64,000 bases of DNA, from NCBI RefSeq assembly GCF_000725625.1, contig NZ_JOHS01000022.1, positions 1 to 64,000 on the forward strand, in the 5' to 3' direction. Both the position numbers and the translations under genes were made by a program. Origin of the DNA: Streptomyces sp. NRRL F-6676 (GTDB lineage: Bacteria > Actinomycetota > Actinomycetes > Streptomycetales > Streptomycetaceae). Numbering within the stretch: position 1 is the stretch's first letter; each line of letters begins with the position of its first letter. This document shows positions 15,768-24,457 of this stretch, one piece after another. The notes beneath the pieces are model-generated. The model was given only the letters and a program-made list of their open reading frames with translations. It did not search any database and had not been told where the DNA came from.

Positions 15768-16571
15768 ATGCGACAGGTCACCCGCAAGGGCCTGATGACC
15801 GTGGCCGCGGCGACCGGCGTACTCGCCGTCACCGGTGGCTACGCGCACGCCGACTCGGCGGCGAACGGCACCGCGTCGGACTCTCCCGGCGTGCTGTCGG
15901 GCAACTCGGTGCAGGCGCCGGTGCACGTGCCGGTGAACGTCTGCGGCAACACCGTGAACGTCGTCGGACTGCTCAACCCGGCGGCCGGCAACGCCTGCGC
16001 CAACCGGGGCGGCGGCAGCCACACGGGCGACCGTCACGGCGGCGGCTACGGGGACGGTCACGGCCGCCACCGCGGCGGCCACGGCGACGAGGGCCGCTCC
16101 GGCGGCGACGGCTCGGGCGGTGGCTCGGGCGCCCACGGGCACACCGGCGGCTCGCCCGGCGTCGGCTCCGGCAACCACGTCGAGGTGCCCGTCGACGTTC
16201 CCGTGAACGTCTGCGGCAACAACATCACCGTCGGCGGCCTCGGCAACCCGGTCACCGGCAACGACTGTGCCAACACCCCCGGTGACGACACCCCGGCCCC
16301 GCCGGACCGCCACACCCCGCCCGGCCACCCCACGACCCCCGGCGGCGGCGATGCCTCCACCCCGCCCGGCACCCCGGCCGGGCCCGGCGGCGGCAGCGCG
16401 GTGCAGGCCAACCATCCGGGTGCCCGGTCCGCCCTCACCCAGCCGGTGGCCGACGCGCAGCTCGCCCACACCGGCAGCGAGACCCCGCTGGGTCTGCTGG
16501 TCCCGGCGGGCGCGGCCGCGCTGCTGGGCGGCACCCTGCTCTACCGCCGGTCCCGCGCGGGCGCGCGCTGA
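15768..16571 (+). CDS. chpC: Long chaplin ChpC, sortase-anchored
   Basis: A 267-residue cell-wall-anchored chaplin. A signal peptide ends near YAHA|DSA. Two chaplin domains (about 29-80 and 130-177) each carry VPVNVCGN and a paired cysteine. They are joined by a Gly/His/Asp-rich linker and followed by a Pro/Gly/Thr-rich wall-spanning tract. The C-terminus has LAHTG at 232-236, a hydrophobic span and YRRSRAGAR, the class E sortase sorting signal of Streptomyces. It would tether short chaplins to the hyphal surface. ATG 15768 is preceded by GAAGGCAGG. Confidence 0.95.
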   Translation: MRQVTRKGLMTVAAATGVLAVTGGYAHADSAANGTASDSPGVLSGNSVQAPVHVPVNVCGNTVNVVGLLNPAAGNACANRGGGSHTGDRHGGGYGDGHGRHRGGHGDEGRSGGDGSGGGSGAHGHTGGSPGVGSGNHVEVPVDVPVNVCGNNITVGGLGNPVTGNDCANTPGDDTPAPPDRHTPPGHPTTPGGGDASTPPGTPAGPGGGSAVQANHPGARSALTQPVADAQLAHTGSETPLGLLVPAGAAALLGGTLLYRRSRAGAR

Positions 16572-16674
16572 CATCGGCGCGGCACGGACACCGGAGCGGG
16601 CCCCGCACCGGCGGCGCCCGCTCCGTCCGCTCCGTCTCCCGCCCGTTCTCCGTACCGAGGTCGTCCGTCCCCGC

Positions 16675-16863
16675 TCACCACGTGGCCCGCGCCTGGCGGA
16701 TGATCCGCCGGCGCAACCGCACCCTGCGGCTGCCGTCCCGCATGAGGCTCAGACGGTGCAACTCCCAGTGTCCGTACTCGGCATGGTCCGTCAGCAGACG
16801 CGTCGCCTCCTTGCGGGAGACCCCGCGCGGGACGTACACGTCGACAAATTCGTATTCCGGCAT
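16675..16863 (-). CDS. DUF5703 family small protein
   Basis: A 62-residue basic protein starting MPEYEFVDVYVPRGVS and continuing with KEATRLLTDHAEYGHWELHR. It matches the small DUF5703 proteins found at this locus in Streptomyces. No catalytic motif is visible and the function is unknown. It is divergent from the acidic hypothetical gene that starts 48 bp away. Confidence 0.8.
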   Translation of the reverse strand: MPEYEFVDVYVPRGVSRKEATRLLTDHAEYGHWELHRLSLMRDGSRRVRLRRRIIRQARATW

Positions 16864-16897
16864 CGCATCTATTGTGCGGGCACGGGCCCGGTACGGA

Positions 16898-16903
16898 TAG
16901 CGT
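16898..16903 (+). promoter_or_regulatory. -10-like box before the acidic hypothetical gene
   Basis: TAGCGT ends 7 nt before ATG 16911, which suggests a leaderless transcript. The -35 element is not clear. Confidence 0.4.
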
Positions 16904-16910
16904 CTGCACT

Positions 16911-17540
16911 ATGTCTGATGCAGTGCAGCCCACCGCTGCCGAGGTACGCGCCGCCGCCGAGGCGGTCAAGACCGCGCTCGACCGCCATCTGGCCGCGGTC
17001 GAACGCAGGTCGGGTGAGGACGACCCGGCCGTCTACGAGGCGTTCAACGAACTGGCCGCCGCGGCCGAGCAGTACGACGAACTGCTCTACGACCGCTACG
17101 ACGAGGTCACGCCCTTCGAGATCCCCGGCACCGAGGACATGCCGCCGTACACGGGCCCGGAGGAGCCCAGCGCACTGAGCGTGCTGATCCGCCGCGACTA
17201 CGCCGTGGCCGAACCGCGGCGACTGCTCGCGCAGGCACAGCGGATCGAGGCCGCGGAGGAGCCCGCCGAGGAGGTCTCGGGCACAATCCACGGCGCGCTC
17301 GGCGTCCTCTTCGGCGAGTACGAACCGGACGAGATCGCCTCCCGCCACAAGGAGTTCGGCCTCGAGGAGGGCGACTCCACGCTCTGGGTCACCGCCACGG
17401 ACGACCCACCCGACCCCGGCGAATGGCTCGATTCCCCCTTCGACCAACCCGACGCCACCCAGGTCGTCTGCCGCTTCGACATCAGCGCGGTCTTCGACGA
17501 CGACCCCGAAGAAGACCCCACCCCGGCCCCCACGCCGTGA
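16911..17540 (+). CDS. Conserved acidic hypothetical protein
   Basis: A 209-residue soluble acidic protein without a function I recognise. The first third is helical and Ala/Glu-rich, and could form a coiled coil (AAEVRAAAEAVKTALDRH). The middle has SALSVLIRRDYAVAEPRRLL. The C-terminus ends in a run of Asp/Glu and Pro. Proteins of this kind sit at the same place, next to DUF5703, in other Streptomyces as I recall. ATG 16911 has a -10-like box just upstream and no ribosome site. Confidence 0.8.
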   Translation: MSDAVQPTAAEVRAAAEAVKTALDRHLAAVERRSGEDDPAVYEAFNELAAAAEQYDELLYDRYDEVTPFEIPGTEDMPPYTGPEEPSALSVLIRRDYAVAEPRRLLAQAQRIEAAEEPAEEVSGTIHGALGVLFGEYEPDEIASRHKEFGLEEGDSTLWVTATDDPPDPGEWLDSPFDQPDATQVVCRFDISAVFDDDPEEDPTPAPTP

Positions 17541-17754
17541 GTCCCGGGGCCGGCCCCGCGCCCTGAAGGGGCGCGGGGAACCGCGGGACAAGCCACGACG
17601 CACCCGCACCCGCCGACGCGGCCCACTCCCCGAGCGCTCACGCGCCCTTCCCACCCGCCCCGGGGTCCAAGGGGTGGAGCCCCTCGAAGGGGTGGGAAGG
17701 GCAGGGGCGGCGGGGGCGAAAACCCCTCACCGCACCCCCGTCACCGCACACCTC
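17541..17754. repeat. Degenerate member of the intergenic palindrome family
   Basis: The GGGGCGCGGGGAAC arm at about 17568-17582 and the GGGCAGGGGCGGCGGGGGCGAAAA tail at about 17699-17722 recur here, with an unrelated insert between them. It lies between convergent genes and may act as a terminator for both. Confidence 0.55.
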
Positions 17755-20037
17755 TCACCGCACACCCCCCACCCCCAACAAAGCCCCCAGCCGCGTCGTA
17801 CGCGGCTTGACCGCACCCTCCGCCACCACCCGCGGCAACGCCTGCTCCACGCCCTGCACCACCGACAGATGCCGTTCCGCCCGCCCGAACGCCGTATACA
17901 CCCACGACCGCGACAGCGAAGACACCGCATCCCCCGGCAGCACGACGACCACTGCCGCCCACCGGCCTCCCACCGCCTGGTGCGCTGTCAACGCCCACCC
18001 CGGCCGCACCAGCCCCTCCACCCGCTCCCGCGGCACCACCACGGACGCTCCCGCACACTCCAGCCGCAACCCCTCCGCGTCCGCCCCGACGACACGCCCC
18101 GGCACGGTCCGCCCCGCCGGCCCCGCCGCGTACACCACCCGGTCACCGGGATCGAACCCCCCGAACCGCCCGGGCCCGGGATTGAGCCGCTCCTTCAGCG
18201 CGGTGTTCAGCGCCCGCGTCCCCGCCGCCCCACCGTGCCCCGGCGTGACGACCACCGTCTCCTCCGCCGGCACCCCGATCGCCCGCGGCACGGAGTCCGC
18301 GACCAACTGCACCGTGCGGTGCACGGCCTCGCCCGCGTCCCGCACCGGCACGATCACCACTTCCTTGCCCGGTGCCGCGGCCGGGTTGAGCTCTCCGATG
18401 CCGATGCCGGAGACCAGCTCGCCGAGCGGACCGGGATCCGGGGTCCGCGAGGCGATCTGCGGACAGATCCGCGCCGCCAGCAGATCCGCGAAAACCCGCC
18501 CGGGCCCCGCCGACCACAGCACCCCGGGGTCACCGGAGAGCAGCAGCCGCGCCCCGTCGGGCATCGACTCCACCAGCAGCGCCGCCGTCTCGACGTCCAG
18601 TTGCGGCGCGTCCAGCACGACGAGCAGGTCCAGAGCGAACGCCCCCTCGCCATCCCGCCCCGGCCCGCCCTCGGCCCCGGACAGCAGATCCGCCACGGTG
18701 ACCACACCACCGCCCGCGCCCCGGCCCACGCCCCCGGCGGAACCGTCTCCCGGGCCGCCCCCGGCCACCTGCGCGGCGAGGCGCTCGCGCCCACCCGCAC
18801 CGTGCGTCGCCCCCCACGCCCGCAGCCCCAGCTCCGCCGCCGCCCGCAGCAGGGCCGCCGGCTCCTGCCGCGCGGCCTCCCCGCCGGTGTGCAGCACCAG
18901 CCCGTGCCCGGCGACGGCCCGGATCAGCTCCGCCGCGGACCGCCCGGCCGCCTCGGCCGCCCGCTCCCAGTCCTCGGCGGCCCCGACCGCCCCTTCCTGC
19001 TTCGGCACGGAGTTGACGAGCCGGCCGAGCCCGTCGGCGAGGCTCTCCTCGGCCAGCGCGTGCCGCTCGAGCCCGACCAGGACCCGTACCGGGCGCTCCT
19101 CGCCCTGCGCGTCCTCCCCGTCACCGCCGTCGCTCCCGGACCCCCCGCCCTCCGCGGGCTTCGGCGCGGCTCCGCCGGTCTGGTCCAGGGCGTCCTGGAA
19201 GACCAGCGCCTCGCCCTCCGCGAGCGTGTCCCGCACCGCCGCGTCCGGGTCCGGCACCGCGTACCGCCCGAGCGCGGTGAGCAGCGCGGGCAGTTCCAGC
19301 GCCGTGTGCCCGGCGAGCGCCGCCTGCTCCAGCAGCCACACGGTGACCGCGCGGCCGCGCCGCTCGTCGCTCGGCCCGGCCTCCGCGCCCAGCAGCGCGC
19401 GGGCGAACCCGTCGGCCTGCTCCGGGCGCACGCCCGGGACCCGCAGCAGTTGCCAGGGGTCCTCGCGCAGCAGACCGTCGGCGCCGGCCCCGAGCGCGGC
19501 GGCGGTTCCCGGCGCCAGCGCGGCCGGGGCACCGCCCTCGGCGAGCACCGCCCGGACCGCCGCGACGGCCTCCTCGTCCGGCACCGGCGCCGTGGCCGGG
19601 GGAGCCGTCGGCGCCACCGGCTGCGGCGGTCGTACGGGCTCCGGGGCGGTCCTGCGCGGGGCCGGCGGCGGCTCGCTGAACGCGCTGGCCACCGGCTTCG
19701 CCCCGCTCTCCACCGCCCGCACGGCGGCCAGCAGGTCCGCGGCCGTGCCGCTGAGCTTGCCCCCGCTCTCGACCGGGCCCTGCCTGGCGGCCTTCCGCTG
19801 CGCGATCCGCTCCCGCTCCAGCCGCTGCGCCGCCAGCTCCGCCTCGGCCTCGGACAACTGTGCGGACGCGCCCTCGGAAGCGTCGTCTGAAGGCTTCGTA
19901 CCGGCCTCCGCCGCTTCCTCCGCCGCATCCTCGGCCGTCCCCGCGGCCCCGGACGCGTCGGCCGGCTCGGACTCGGCGGGCGCGGGCGGCTCCGCCGGCT
20001 CCGCGGCCGTCTCCGTGGTCTCGGGGTCCGTGCTCAC
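17755..20037 (-). CDS. RecD-like helicase-fold protein with degenerate ATPase motifs
   Basis: A 760-residue protein whose C-terminal two thirds align by eye with RecD2/TraA-type helicases. Motif III-like LLLSGDPGVLWSAGPG lies at about 498-513. The ALTAHQAVGG motif V region is near 682, and motif VI YTAFGRAERHL is at 714-724. A helix-hairpin-helix-like segment (LLREDPWQLLRVPGV) lies near 190-203. However, the Walker A position reads VLHTGGEAAR (381-390) without GKT/S, and Walker B reads VVLDA in place of DE. It probably lacks helicase activity. The N-terminal 150 residues are an acidic Ala/Pro/Glu tail. Its GTG overlaps the TGA of the upstream reductase gene by 4 bp. Confidence 0.82.
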   Translation of the reverse strand: MSTDPETTETAAEPAEPPAPAESEPADASGAAGTAEDAAEEAAEAGTKPSDDASEGASAQLSEAEAELAAQRLERERIAQRKAARQGPVESGGKLSGTAADLLAAVRAVESGAKPVASAFSEPPPAPRRTAPEPVRPPQPVAPTAPPATAPVPDEEAVAAVRAVLAEGGAPAALAPGTAAALGAGADGLLREDPWQLLRVPGVRPEQADGFARALLGAEAGPSDERRGRAVTVWLLEQAALAGHTALELPALLTALGRYAVPDPDAAVRDTLAEGEALVFQDALDQTGGAAPKPAEGGGSGSDGGDGEDAQGEERPVRVLVGLERHALAEESLADGLGRLVNSVPKQEGAVGAAEDWERAAEAAGRSAAELIRAVAGHGLVLHTGGEAARQEPAALLRAAAELGLRAWGATHGAGGRERLAAQVAGGGPGDGSAGGVGRGAGGGVVTVADLLSGAEGGPGRDGEGAFALDLLVVLDAPQLDVETAALLVESMPDGARLLLSGDPGVLWSAGPGRVFADLLAARICPQIASRTPDPGPLGELVSGIGIGELNPAAAPGKEVVIVPVRDAGEAVHRTVQLVADSVPRAIGVPAEETVVVTPGHGGAAGTRALNTALKERLNPGPGRFGGFDPGDRVVYAAGPAGRTVPGRVVGADAEGLRLECAGASVVVPRERVEGLVRPGWALTAHQAVGGRWAAVVVVLPGDAVSSLSRSWVYTAFGRAERHLSVVQGVEQALPRVVAEGAVKPRTTRLGALLGVGGVR

Positions 20038-21017
20038 AGCGTGCTCCAGTCGTGATCGGGATAACGGTGCACCGGGGCCGACACGTCGTCCAGCGCCCGG
20101 CAGATCTCGTCAGGAAGACTAAGCGTCTCCACTGACAACGCCGCCGTGAGCTGCTGCGCCGTGCGAGCGCCGACGATCGGGGCGACCACTCCCGGGCGGT
20201 CCCTGACCCAGGCGAGCGCCACCTGGAGCGGCGTCGCCGAGAGGCCGTCCGCCGCCGTCTGCACGGCGTCGACGATGCGGCTCGCCGTGTCGTCCAGGTA
20301 CGGCGCGACGAACGGGGCCAGATGCTCCGAGGCGCCCCGCGAGCCGGGCGGGGTGCCGTCCCGGTACTTGCCGGTCAGCACGCCCCGGCCCAGCGGCGAG
20401 GACGGCAGCAGCCCCACCCCGAGGTCCAGCGCCGCCGGCAGCACCTCACGTTCCACCCCGCGCTGGAGCAGCGAGTACTCCATCTGCGTACTGGCGATCC
20501 GGGTCCGCCCGCCCGGCGCGGCCAGCTGCCATGTCGCCGCCCTGGCCAGCTGCCAGCCGCAGAAGTTGGACACGCCCGCGTACCGCGCCCGCCCGCTGCT
20601 GACCGCCAGGTCGAGCGCCCCGAGCGTCTCCTCCAGCGGCGTGCACGGATCGAAGGCGTGCAGGTGCCACACGTCGATGTAGTCCGTGCCCAGACGGGCG
20701 AGCGAGGCGTCCAGGGCGGAGAGCAGATGGCCGCGGGAGCCGTCGAACCGGCGTTCGGGGTCGGGGATGCTGCCGGCCTTCGTGGAGACGATCAGGTCGC
20801 GCCGGGGCACCAGCCCCTCCATGAGCCGCCCGAGCAGATACTCGGCCTCGCCGTCGCCGTACACGTCGGCGGTGTCCACGAGGGTGCCGCCCGCCTCCCA
20901 GAACACCTTCAACAGGTCCGCGGCGTCGTGCTCGTCGGTGTCGCGTCCCCAGGTCAGGGTGCCGAGCCCGATGCGGGACACACGCAGGCCGGTGCGACCG
21001 AGATGCCTCTGCTCCAT
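20034..21017 (-). CDS. Aldo/keto reductase
   Basis: A 327-residue NADPH-dependent oxidoreductase of the AKR superfamily, (alpha/beta)8 barrel. The catalytic tetrad is visible: Asp and Tyr in DTADVYGDGE, Lys in STKAGSIPD, and His in WHLHAFDP. The cofactor-binding end VAPIVGARTAQQL is intact. ATG 21017 is chosen because homology starts at EQRHLGRTGLRVSRIGLGT. ATG 21029 is possible, and neither has a clear ribosome site. The stop overlaps the RecD-like gene start (GTGA), so the two are likely translated together. The substrate is unknown. Confidence 0.9.
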   Translation of the reverse strand: MEQRHLGRTGLRVSRIGLGTLTWGRDTDEHDAADLLKVFWEAGGTLVDTADVYGDGEAEYLLGRLMEGLVPRRDLIVSTKAGSIPDPERRFDGSRGHLLSALDASLARLGTDYIDVWHLHAFDPCTPLEETLGALDLAVSSGRARYAGVSNFCGWQLARAATWQLAAPGGRTRIASTQMEYSLLQRGVEREVLPAALDLGVGLLPSSPLGRGVLTGKYRDGTPPGSRGASEHLAPFVAPYLDDTASRIVDAVQTAADGLSATPLQVALAWVRDRPGVVAPIVGARTAQQLTAALSVETLSLPDEICRALDDVSAPVHRYPDHDWSTL

Positions 21018-21108
21018 GAACGCCGACATTACTGGCCGAGGCCCGCACGTGGGTGGCCTGTGGACAACCGGGAACGACGGGTGCGCGCTAGTGTTCGCAC
21101 AAGGGACG

Positions 21109-21122
21109 TTACTGATCAGTAA
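21109..21122. promoter_or_regulatory. 14-bp palindrome over the LLM gene ribosome site
   Basis: TTACTGATCAGTAA is a perfect palindrome that ends within the AAGGGG ribosome site, 11 bp before ATG 21133. TAGTGT at 21089-21094 could be the -10 box. The element would then lie at about +8 to +21, suitable for a repressor operator. Confidence 0.55.
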
Positions 21123-21132
21123 GGGGAATCGT

Positions 21133-22188
21133 ATGCGGCTCGGCATCAACCTCGGTTACTGGGGCGCCGGAATGGACGCGGACAACCTCGCCGTCGCCCG
21201 GGAGGCCGACCGGCTCGGCTACGCGGTCTGCTGGGCCGCCGAGGCGTACGGCTCCGACGCGGCCACCGTGCTCTCCTGGGTCGCCGCCCAGACCGAGCGC
21301 ATCGACGTCGGCTCGGCCATCTTCCAGATCCCGGCCCGTCAGCCGGCGATGACGGCGATGACCGCCGCCACCCTCGACTCGCTCTCCGGCGGCCGCTTCC
21401 GGCTCGGCCTCGGCGTCTCCGGCCCGCAGGTCTCCGAGGGCTGGTACGGCGTCAAGTTCGACAAGCCGCTCGCCCGCACCCGCGAGTACGTCGAGATCGT
21501 CCGCAGGGCCATGAGCCGAGAGCGGCTGACGTACGAGGGCGAGCACTGGACGCTGCCGCTGCCCGACGGCCCCGGCAAGCCGATCAAGCTCACCGTCCAC
21601 CCCGAGCGCGCCCACATCCCGCTCTACATCGCCGCCATCGGCCCGAAGAACCTCGAACAGACCGGCGAGATCGCCGACGGCGCGCTGCTCATCTTCGCCG
21701 CCGCCGAGCACCTGGAGGAGACCGCGATCCGTCCCCTGCGGGTCGGCCGGGAGAAGGCCGGGCGGACCCTCGACGGCTTCGACGTCTGCCCGACCGTGCC
21801 GCTGGCCGTCGGCGACGACAAGGACGTCACCGCGCTCGCCGACACCTTCCGCCCGTACACCGCGCTGTACGTCGGCGGCATGGGCAGCCGCAAGCAGAAC
21901 TTCTACAACCGGCTCGCCGGCCGCATGGGCTACGAGCAGCAGGCCGCCGAGATCCAGGACAAGTACCTGTCCGGCGACAAACAGGGCGCCGCGGCCGCCG
22001 TACCGCACGAACTGATCGACCGCACGACGCTCCTGGGATCCGTCGACCGCATCGCCGACCGCATGAAGGAGTACGCCGCCGTCGGCGTCACCACCCTCAC
22101 CCTCTCCCCGGCCGGCTTCACCCTCGAAGAGCGCCTGACGGCACTCCGCGCGGGCACGGAAGCACTGGAACGCGCCGGGCTGGAGTAA
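21133..22188 (+). CDS. LLM-class F420-dependent oxidoreductase
   Basis: A 351-residue luciferase-like (beta/alpha)8 flavin/F420 oxidoreductase. MRLGINLGYWG opens the barrel. DVGSAIFQIPARQP, LDSLSGGRFRLGLGVSGPQ and GWYGVKFDKPLART are the standard F420-family signatures, and IAAIGPKNLEQTGEIADG follows. F420 use is inferred from the closest family. The substrate is unknown. ATG 21133 follows AAGGGG. A perfect palindrome overlaps the ribosome site. It is divergent from the aldo/keto reductase, so the two may respond to related redox signals. Confidence 0.92.
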   Translation: MRLGINLGYWGAGMDADNLAVAREADRLGYAVCWAAEAYGSDAATVLSWVAAQTERIDVGSAIFQIPARQPAMTAMTAATLDSLSGGRFRLGLGVSGPQVSEGWYGVKFDKPLARTREYVEIVRRAMSRERLTYEGEHWTLPLPDGPGKPIKLTVHPERAHIPLYIAAIGPKNLEQTGEIADGALLIFAAAEHLEETAIRPLRVGREKAGRTLDGFDVCPTVPLAVGDDKDVTALADTFRPYTALYVGGMGSRKQNFYNRLAGRMGYEQQAAEIQDKYLSGDKQGAAAAVPHELIDRTTLLGSVDRIADRMKEYAAVGVTTLTLSPAGFTLEERLTALRAGTEALERAGLE

Positions 22189-22528
22189 GGGGCGCGGGGC
22201 TGTGTCGATCTGCGGCTCCGCCGCGCGGGCGCGATCTTTCAGCGGGGTCCGGGGGCGAGGCCCCCAGAGGACGGGAAGGTAGGGGCGGCGGGGGCGAAAA
22301 ACTCCCCACCGCCCCCCGAAACGTCATCACGGCCGTGGTGGGGGCTCGGGGATCATCCCCGCCACGGCCGTCACGAAGAACAACGCCCCGCTCCTCCACC
22401 GGTTACGCGTGATGGCCCCGACACCCTCCTCCGTTAGGCGGAGCCGACCGACACGTCTGTTGCCCACACCGCCGGGCCCACTTTGACTCGGCTCCGGCGG
22501 CCCGCCGGAAACAGAGAGGTGTGCAGAC
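22189..22528. repeat. Intergenic element, copy of the palindrome family, plus leader
   Basis: The first 120 bp carry the second half of the recurrent element (GATCTTTCAGCGGGGTCCGGG, a GGGGGC/GCCCCC hairpin, then GGGGCGGCGGGGGCGAAAAA). The long GCGCAGTTCC palindrome arm is replaced by unrelated sequence. The remaining 200 bp before the ferritin-like gene contain an imperfect GGCCGTG/CACGGCC pair at about 22331-22370 and no gene. Confidence 0.6.
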
Positions 22529-23311
22529 GTGCTTTCGACAAGAAGTCTCTTCCGGGAGATCGTCGACAACGACGAATCGTTCCGTCTCCTCTGCTCCATC
22601 GCCGCCGGCGGCGAGGCCCAGGGCGGCTGGGAGAACGCCCGCATCGCCGCCCTCGTCCCACCGGCCGAACAGGCACTCGCCCCCAAGATCGCCCGGCACG
22701 GCGCCGACGAGGACAAACACGGGCGGATCTTCCACGCCCTGCTCAAGAAGCGTCACCTGGAACCCGTCGAGGTCCCGGCCGAGACGGACTACACCATGCT
22801 CCTCGAACGGCGCGGCATCGGGCTGTCCCACGAAAGGCTGAGGACCGACCGACCGTTGACCGTGCAGGACATCGTCACCTACCTCGCCCACAGCCGCGTC
22901 ACCGAACAGCGCGCCTCCGAGCAGATGGAACTGCTGCGCCGGCACTTCGCCGACCACCCCGACCTCGGCCGGGCGGTCCGGATGATCTCCCAGGACGAGG
23001 ACAACCACCTCGCCTACTGCCACGAGGAACTGCTGCGCCTCGCCCGCGCGGGCCACGAGCGCGCGATCCGGCGCACGCTCCACGAATGCGCCCGCGCCGA
23101 GATCGAGGTCCACCGCGACGTCAGCCTCGCCGTCATGCGCCACATGGGCCGCATCCTCGGCTGGTCCCGGGCCAAGGGCGCCGTCCTGGCCGCCGGCGTC
23201 CACGCCACGTACGCGTACGAACTGCTGCTCGGCCGGCGGCGCATGGTCGCCCTGCGGATGCCCCGGCGCCGCGACGCGCTGGGCGAACCTACAGCCACCC
23301 CCGTCGCTTGA
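22529..23311 (+). CDS. Ferritin-like di-iron domain protein
   Basis: A 260-residue predominantly helical protein with ferritin-like metal motifs: GADEDKHGRIFH near residue 60 and SQDEDNHLAY near 155, the spacing expected for a carboxylate-bridged di-iron site on a four-helix bundle. The C-terminus is strongly basic. The function is not established. Options include an iron- or oxygen-handling oxygenase or a membrane-associated di-iron enzyme. GTG 22529 is the start. The 3' end overlaps the convergent corA gene by 23 bp. Confidence 0.78.
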   Translation: MLSTRSLFREIVDNDESFRLLCSIAAGGEAQGGWENARIAALVPPAEQALAPKIARHGADEDKHGRIFHALLKKRHLEPVEVPAETDYTMLLERRGIGLSHERLRTDRPLTVQDIVTYLAHSRVTEQRASEQMELLRRHFADHPDLGRAVRMISQDEDNHLAYCHEELLRLARAGHERAIRRTLHECARAEIEVHRDVSLAVMRHMGRILGWSRAKGAVLAAGVHATYAYELLLGRRRMVALRMPRRRDALGEPTATPVA

Positions 23312-24284
23312 ACTGCCGGTACAGCAGCATCTCCAGGACCACCATCACCGCGATCACCGCCGGATACGACCAGATCCAGTGCAGCTCCGGCATGTGGTCG
23401 AAGTTCATGCCGTAGATCCCCGCGATCATCGTGGGGACCGCGGCCATCGCCGCCCAGGCGGAGATCTTCCGCATGTCGTCGTTCTGCCGGACGCTCATCT
23501 GCGCCAGGTGCGCCGAGAGGATGTCCGACACCAGCCGGTCCAGGCCCTCCACCGACTCGTTCACGCGCGTGAGGTGGTCGCTGACGTCACGGAAGAAGGG
23601 GCGCGCGGAGTCGTCCACGAACGGCAGCGCGCCCCCGAACGAGCCGGTGTTCGCCAGCCGGGTCAGCGGCAGCGCCAGCGGGTTGGTGGCCCGGCGGAAC
23701 TCCAGGATCTGCCGCTTGAAGGTGTAGATCCGCGAAGCGGTGTTCCTGGAGCCCCCGCCCTCCGGCGAGAACACCTCCGCCTCCAGCTCCTCCAGGTCGG
23801 TCCCCAGCTCCGTCGCCACGTCCAGATAGTGGTCGACCGAGGCGTCGGCCAGGGCGTACAGGACCGCCGTCGGCCCCTTGCCGAGCATCTCCGGCTGCTG
23901 TTCCAGGCGCTTGCGCACAAGGCCGAGCGGTGCGCCCTCGCCGTGCCGGACCGTCACCACGAAGCCGTTCCCGAGGAAGATCATCACCTCGCCGGTGGAG
24001 ACGGCGTCGCTCTCCGGCTCGTACACCACCGGCTTGAGCACCATGAACAGCGAGTCGTCGTACACCTCCAGCTTCGGCCGCTGGTGCGCCTTGAGCGCGT
24101 CCTCCACGGCCAGCGGGTGCAGTCCGAACTCCTCGGTGACCTTCCCGAACTCCCGTTCCGTCGGTTCGTGCAGCCCGATCCACACGAAGCCGCCCGCGGC
24201 ACGCGCGTCCGCGAGCGCGTCCGAGAGGTCCTCGGGCCCCTCGGAGCGGCGCCCGTCGCGGTAGATGGCACAGTCGACGATCAC
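23289..24284 (-). CDS. corA: CorA family magnesium/cobalt transporter
   Basis: A 331-residue Mg2+ channel. A large cytoplasmic alpha/beta and helical funnel (residues 1-265) precedes two C-terminal membrane spans. The selectivity motif GMN sits at about 292-294 in AGIYGMNFDHMPE, and a basic tail RQFKRRG follows. It is homopentameric in characterised relatives. The 3' end overlaps the ferritin-like gene on the other strand. A regulatory metal link between the two is possible but unproven. Confidence 0.93.
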   Translation of the reverse strand: MIVDCAIYRDGRRSEGPEDLSDALADARAAGGFVWIGLHEPTEREFGKVTEEFGLHPLAVEDALKAHQRPKLEVYDDSLFMVLKPVVYEPESDAVSTGEVMIFLGNGFVVTVRHGEGAPLGLVRKRLEQQPEMLGKGPTAVLYALADASVDHYLDVATELGTDLEELEAEVFSPEGGGSRNTASRIYTFKRQILEFRRATNPLALPLTRLANTGSFGGALPFVDDSARPFFRDVSDHLTRVNESVEGLDRLVSDILSAHLAQMSVRQNDDMRKISAWAAMAAVPTMIAGIYGMNFDHMPELHWIWSYPAVIAVMVVLEMLLYRQFKRRGWL

Positions 24285-24444
24285 GGAAGGTGTGCTCCCC
24301 TCTCGGAACGGATACGGAACGCGGAACCCGCGGCGGGACCGGTGACCGCGGAAGCGGAAAACGGGCCCCCTGAGGAGGATGACCGCGAAAACGGCCGCTA
24401 CGCGCGCGTGGGCACCGTCCGCCGGGCCGATTGACGGCAGGACC

Positions 24445-24450
24445 TAGGCT
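24445..24450 (+). promoter_or_regulatory. -10-like box of the histidine phosphatase gene
   Basis: TAGGCT lies 7 nt before ATG 24458, consistent with a leaderless transcript. No convincing -35 hexamer is seen. Confidence 0.45.
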
Positions 24451-24457
24451 GGGCGCC

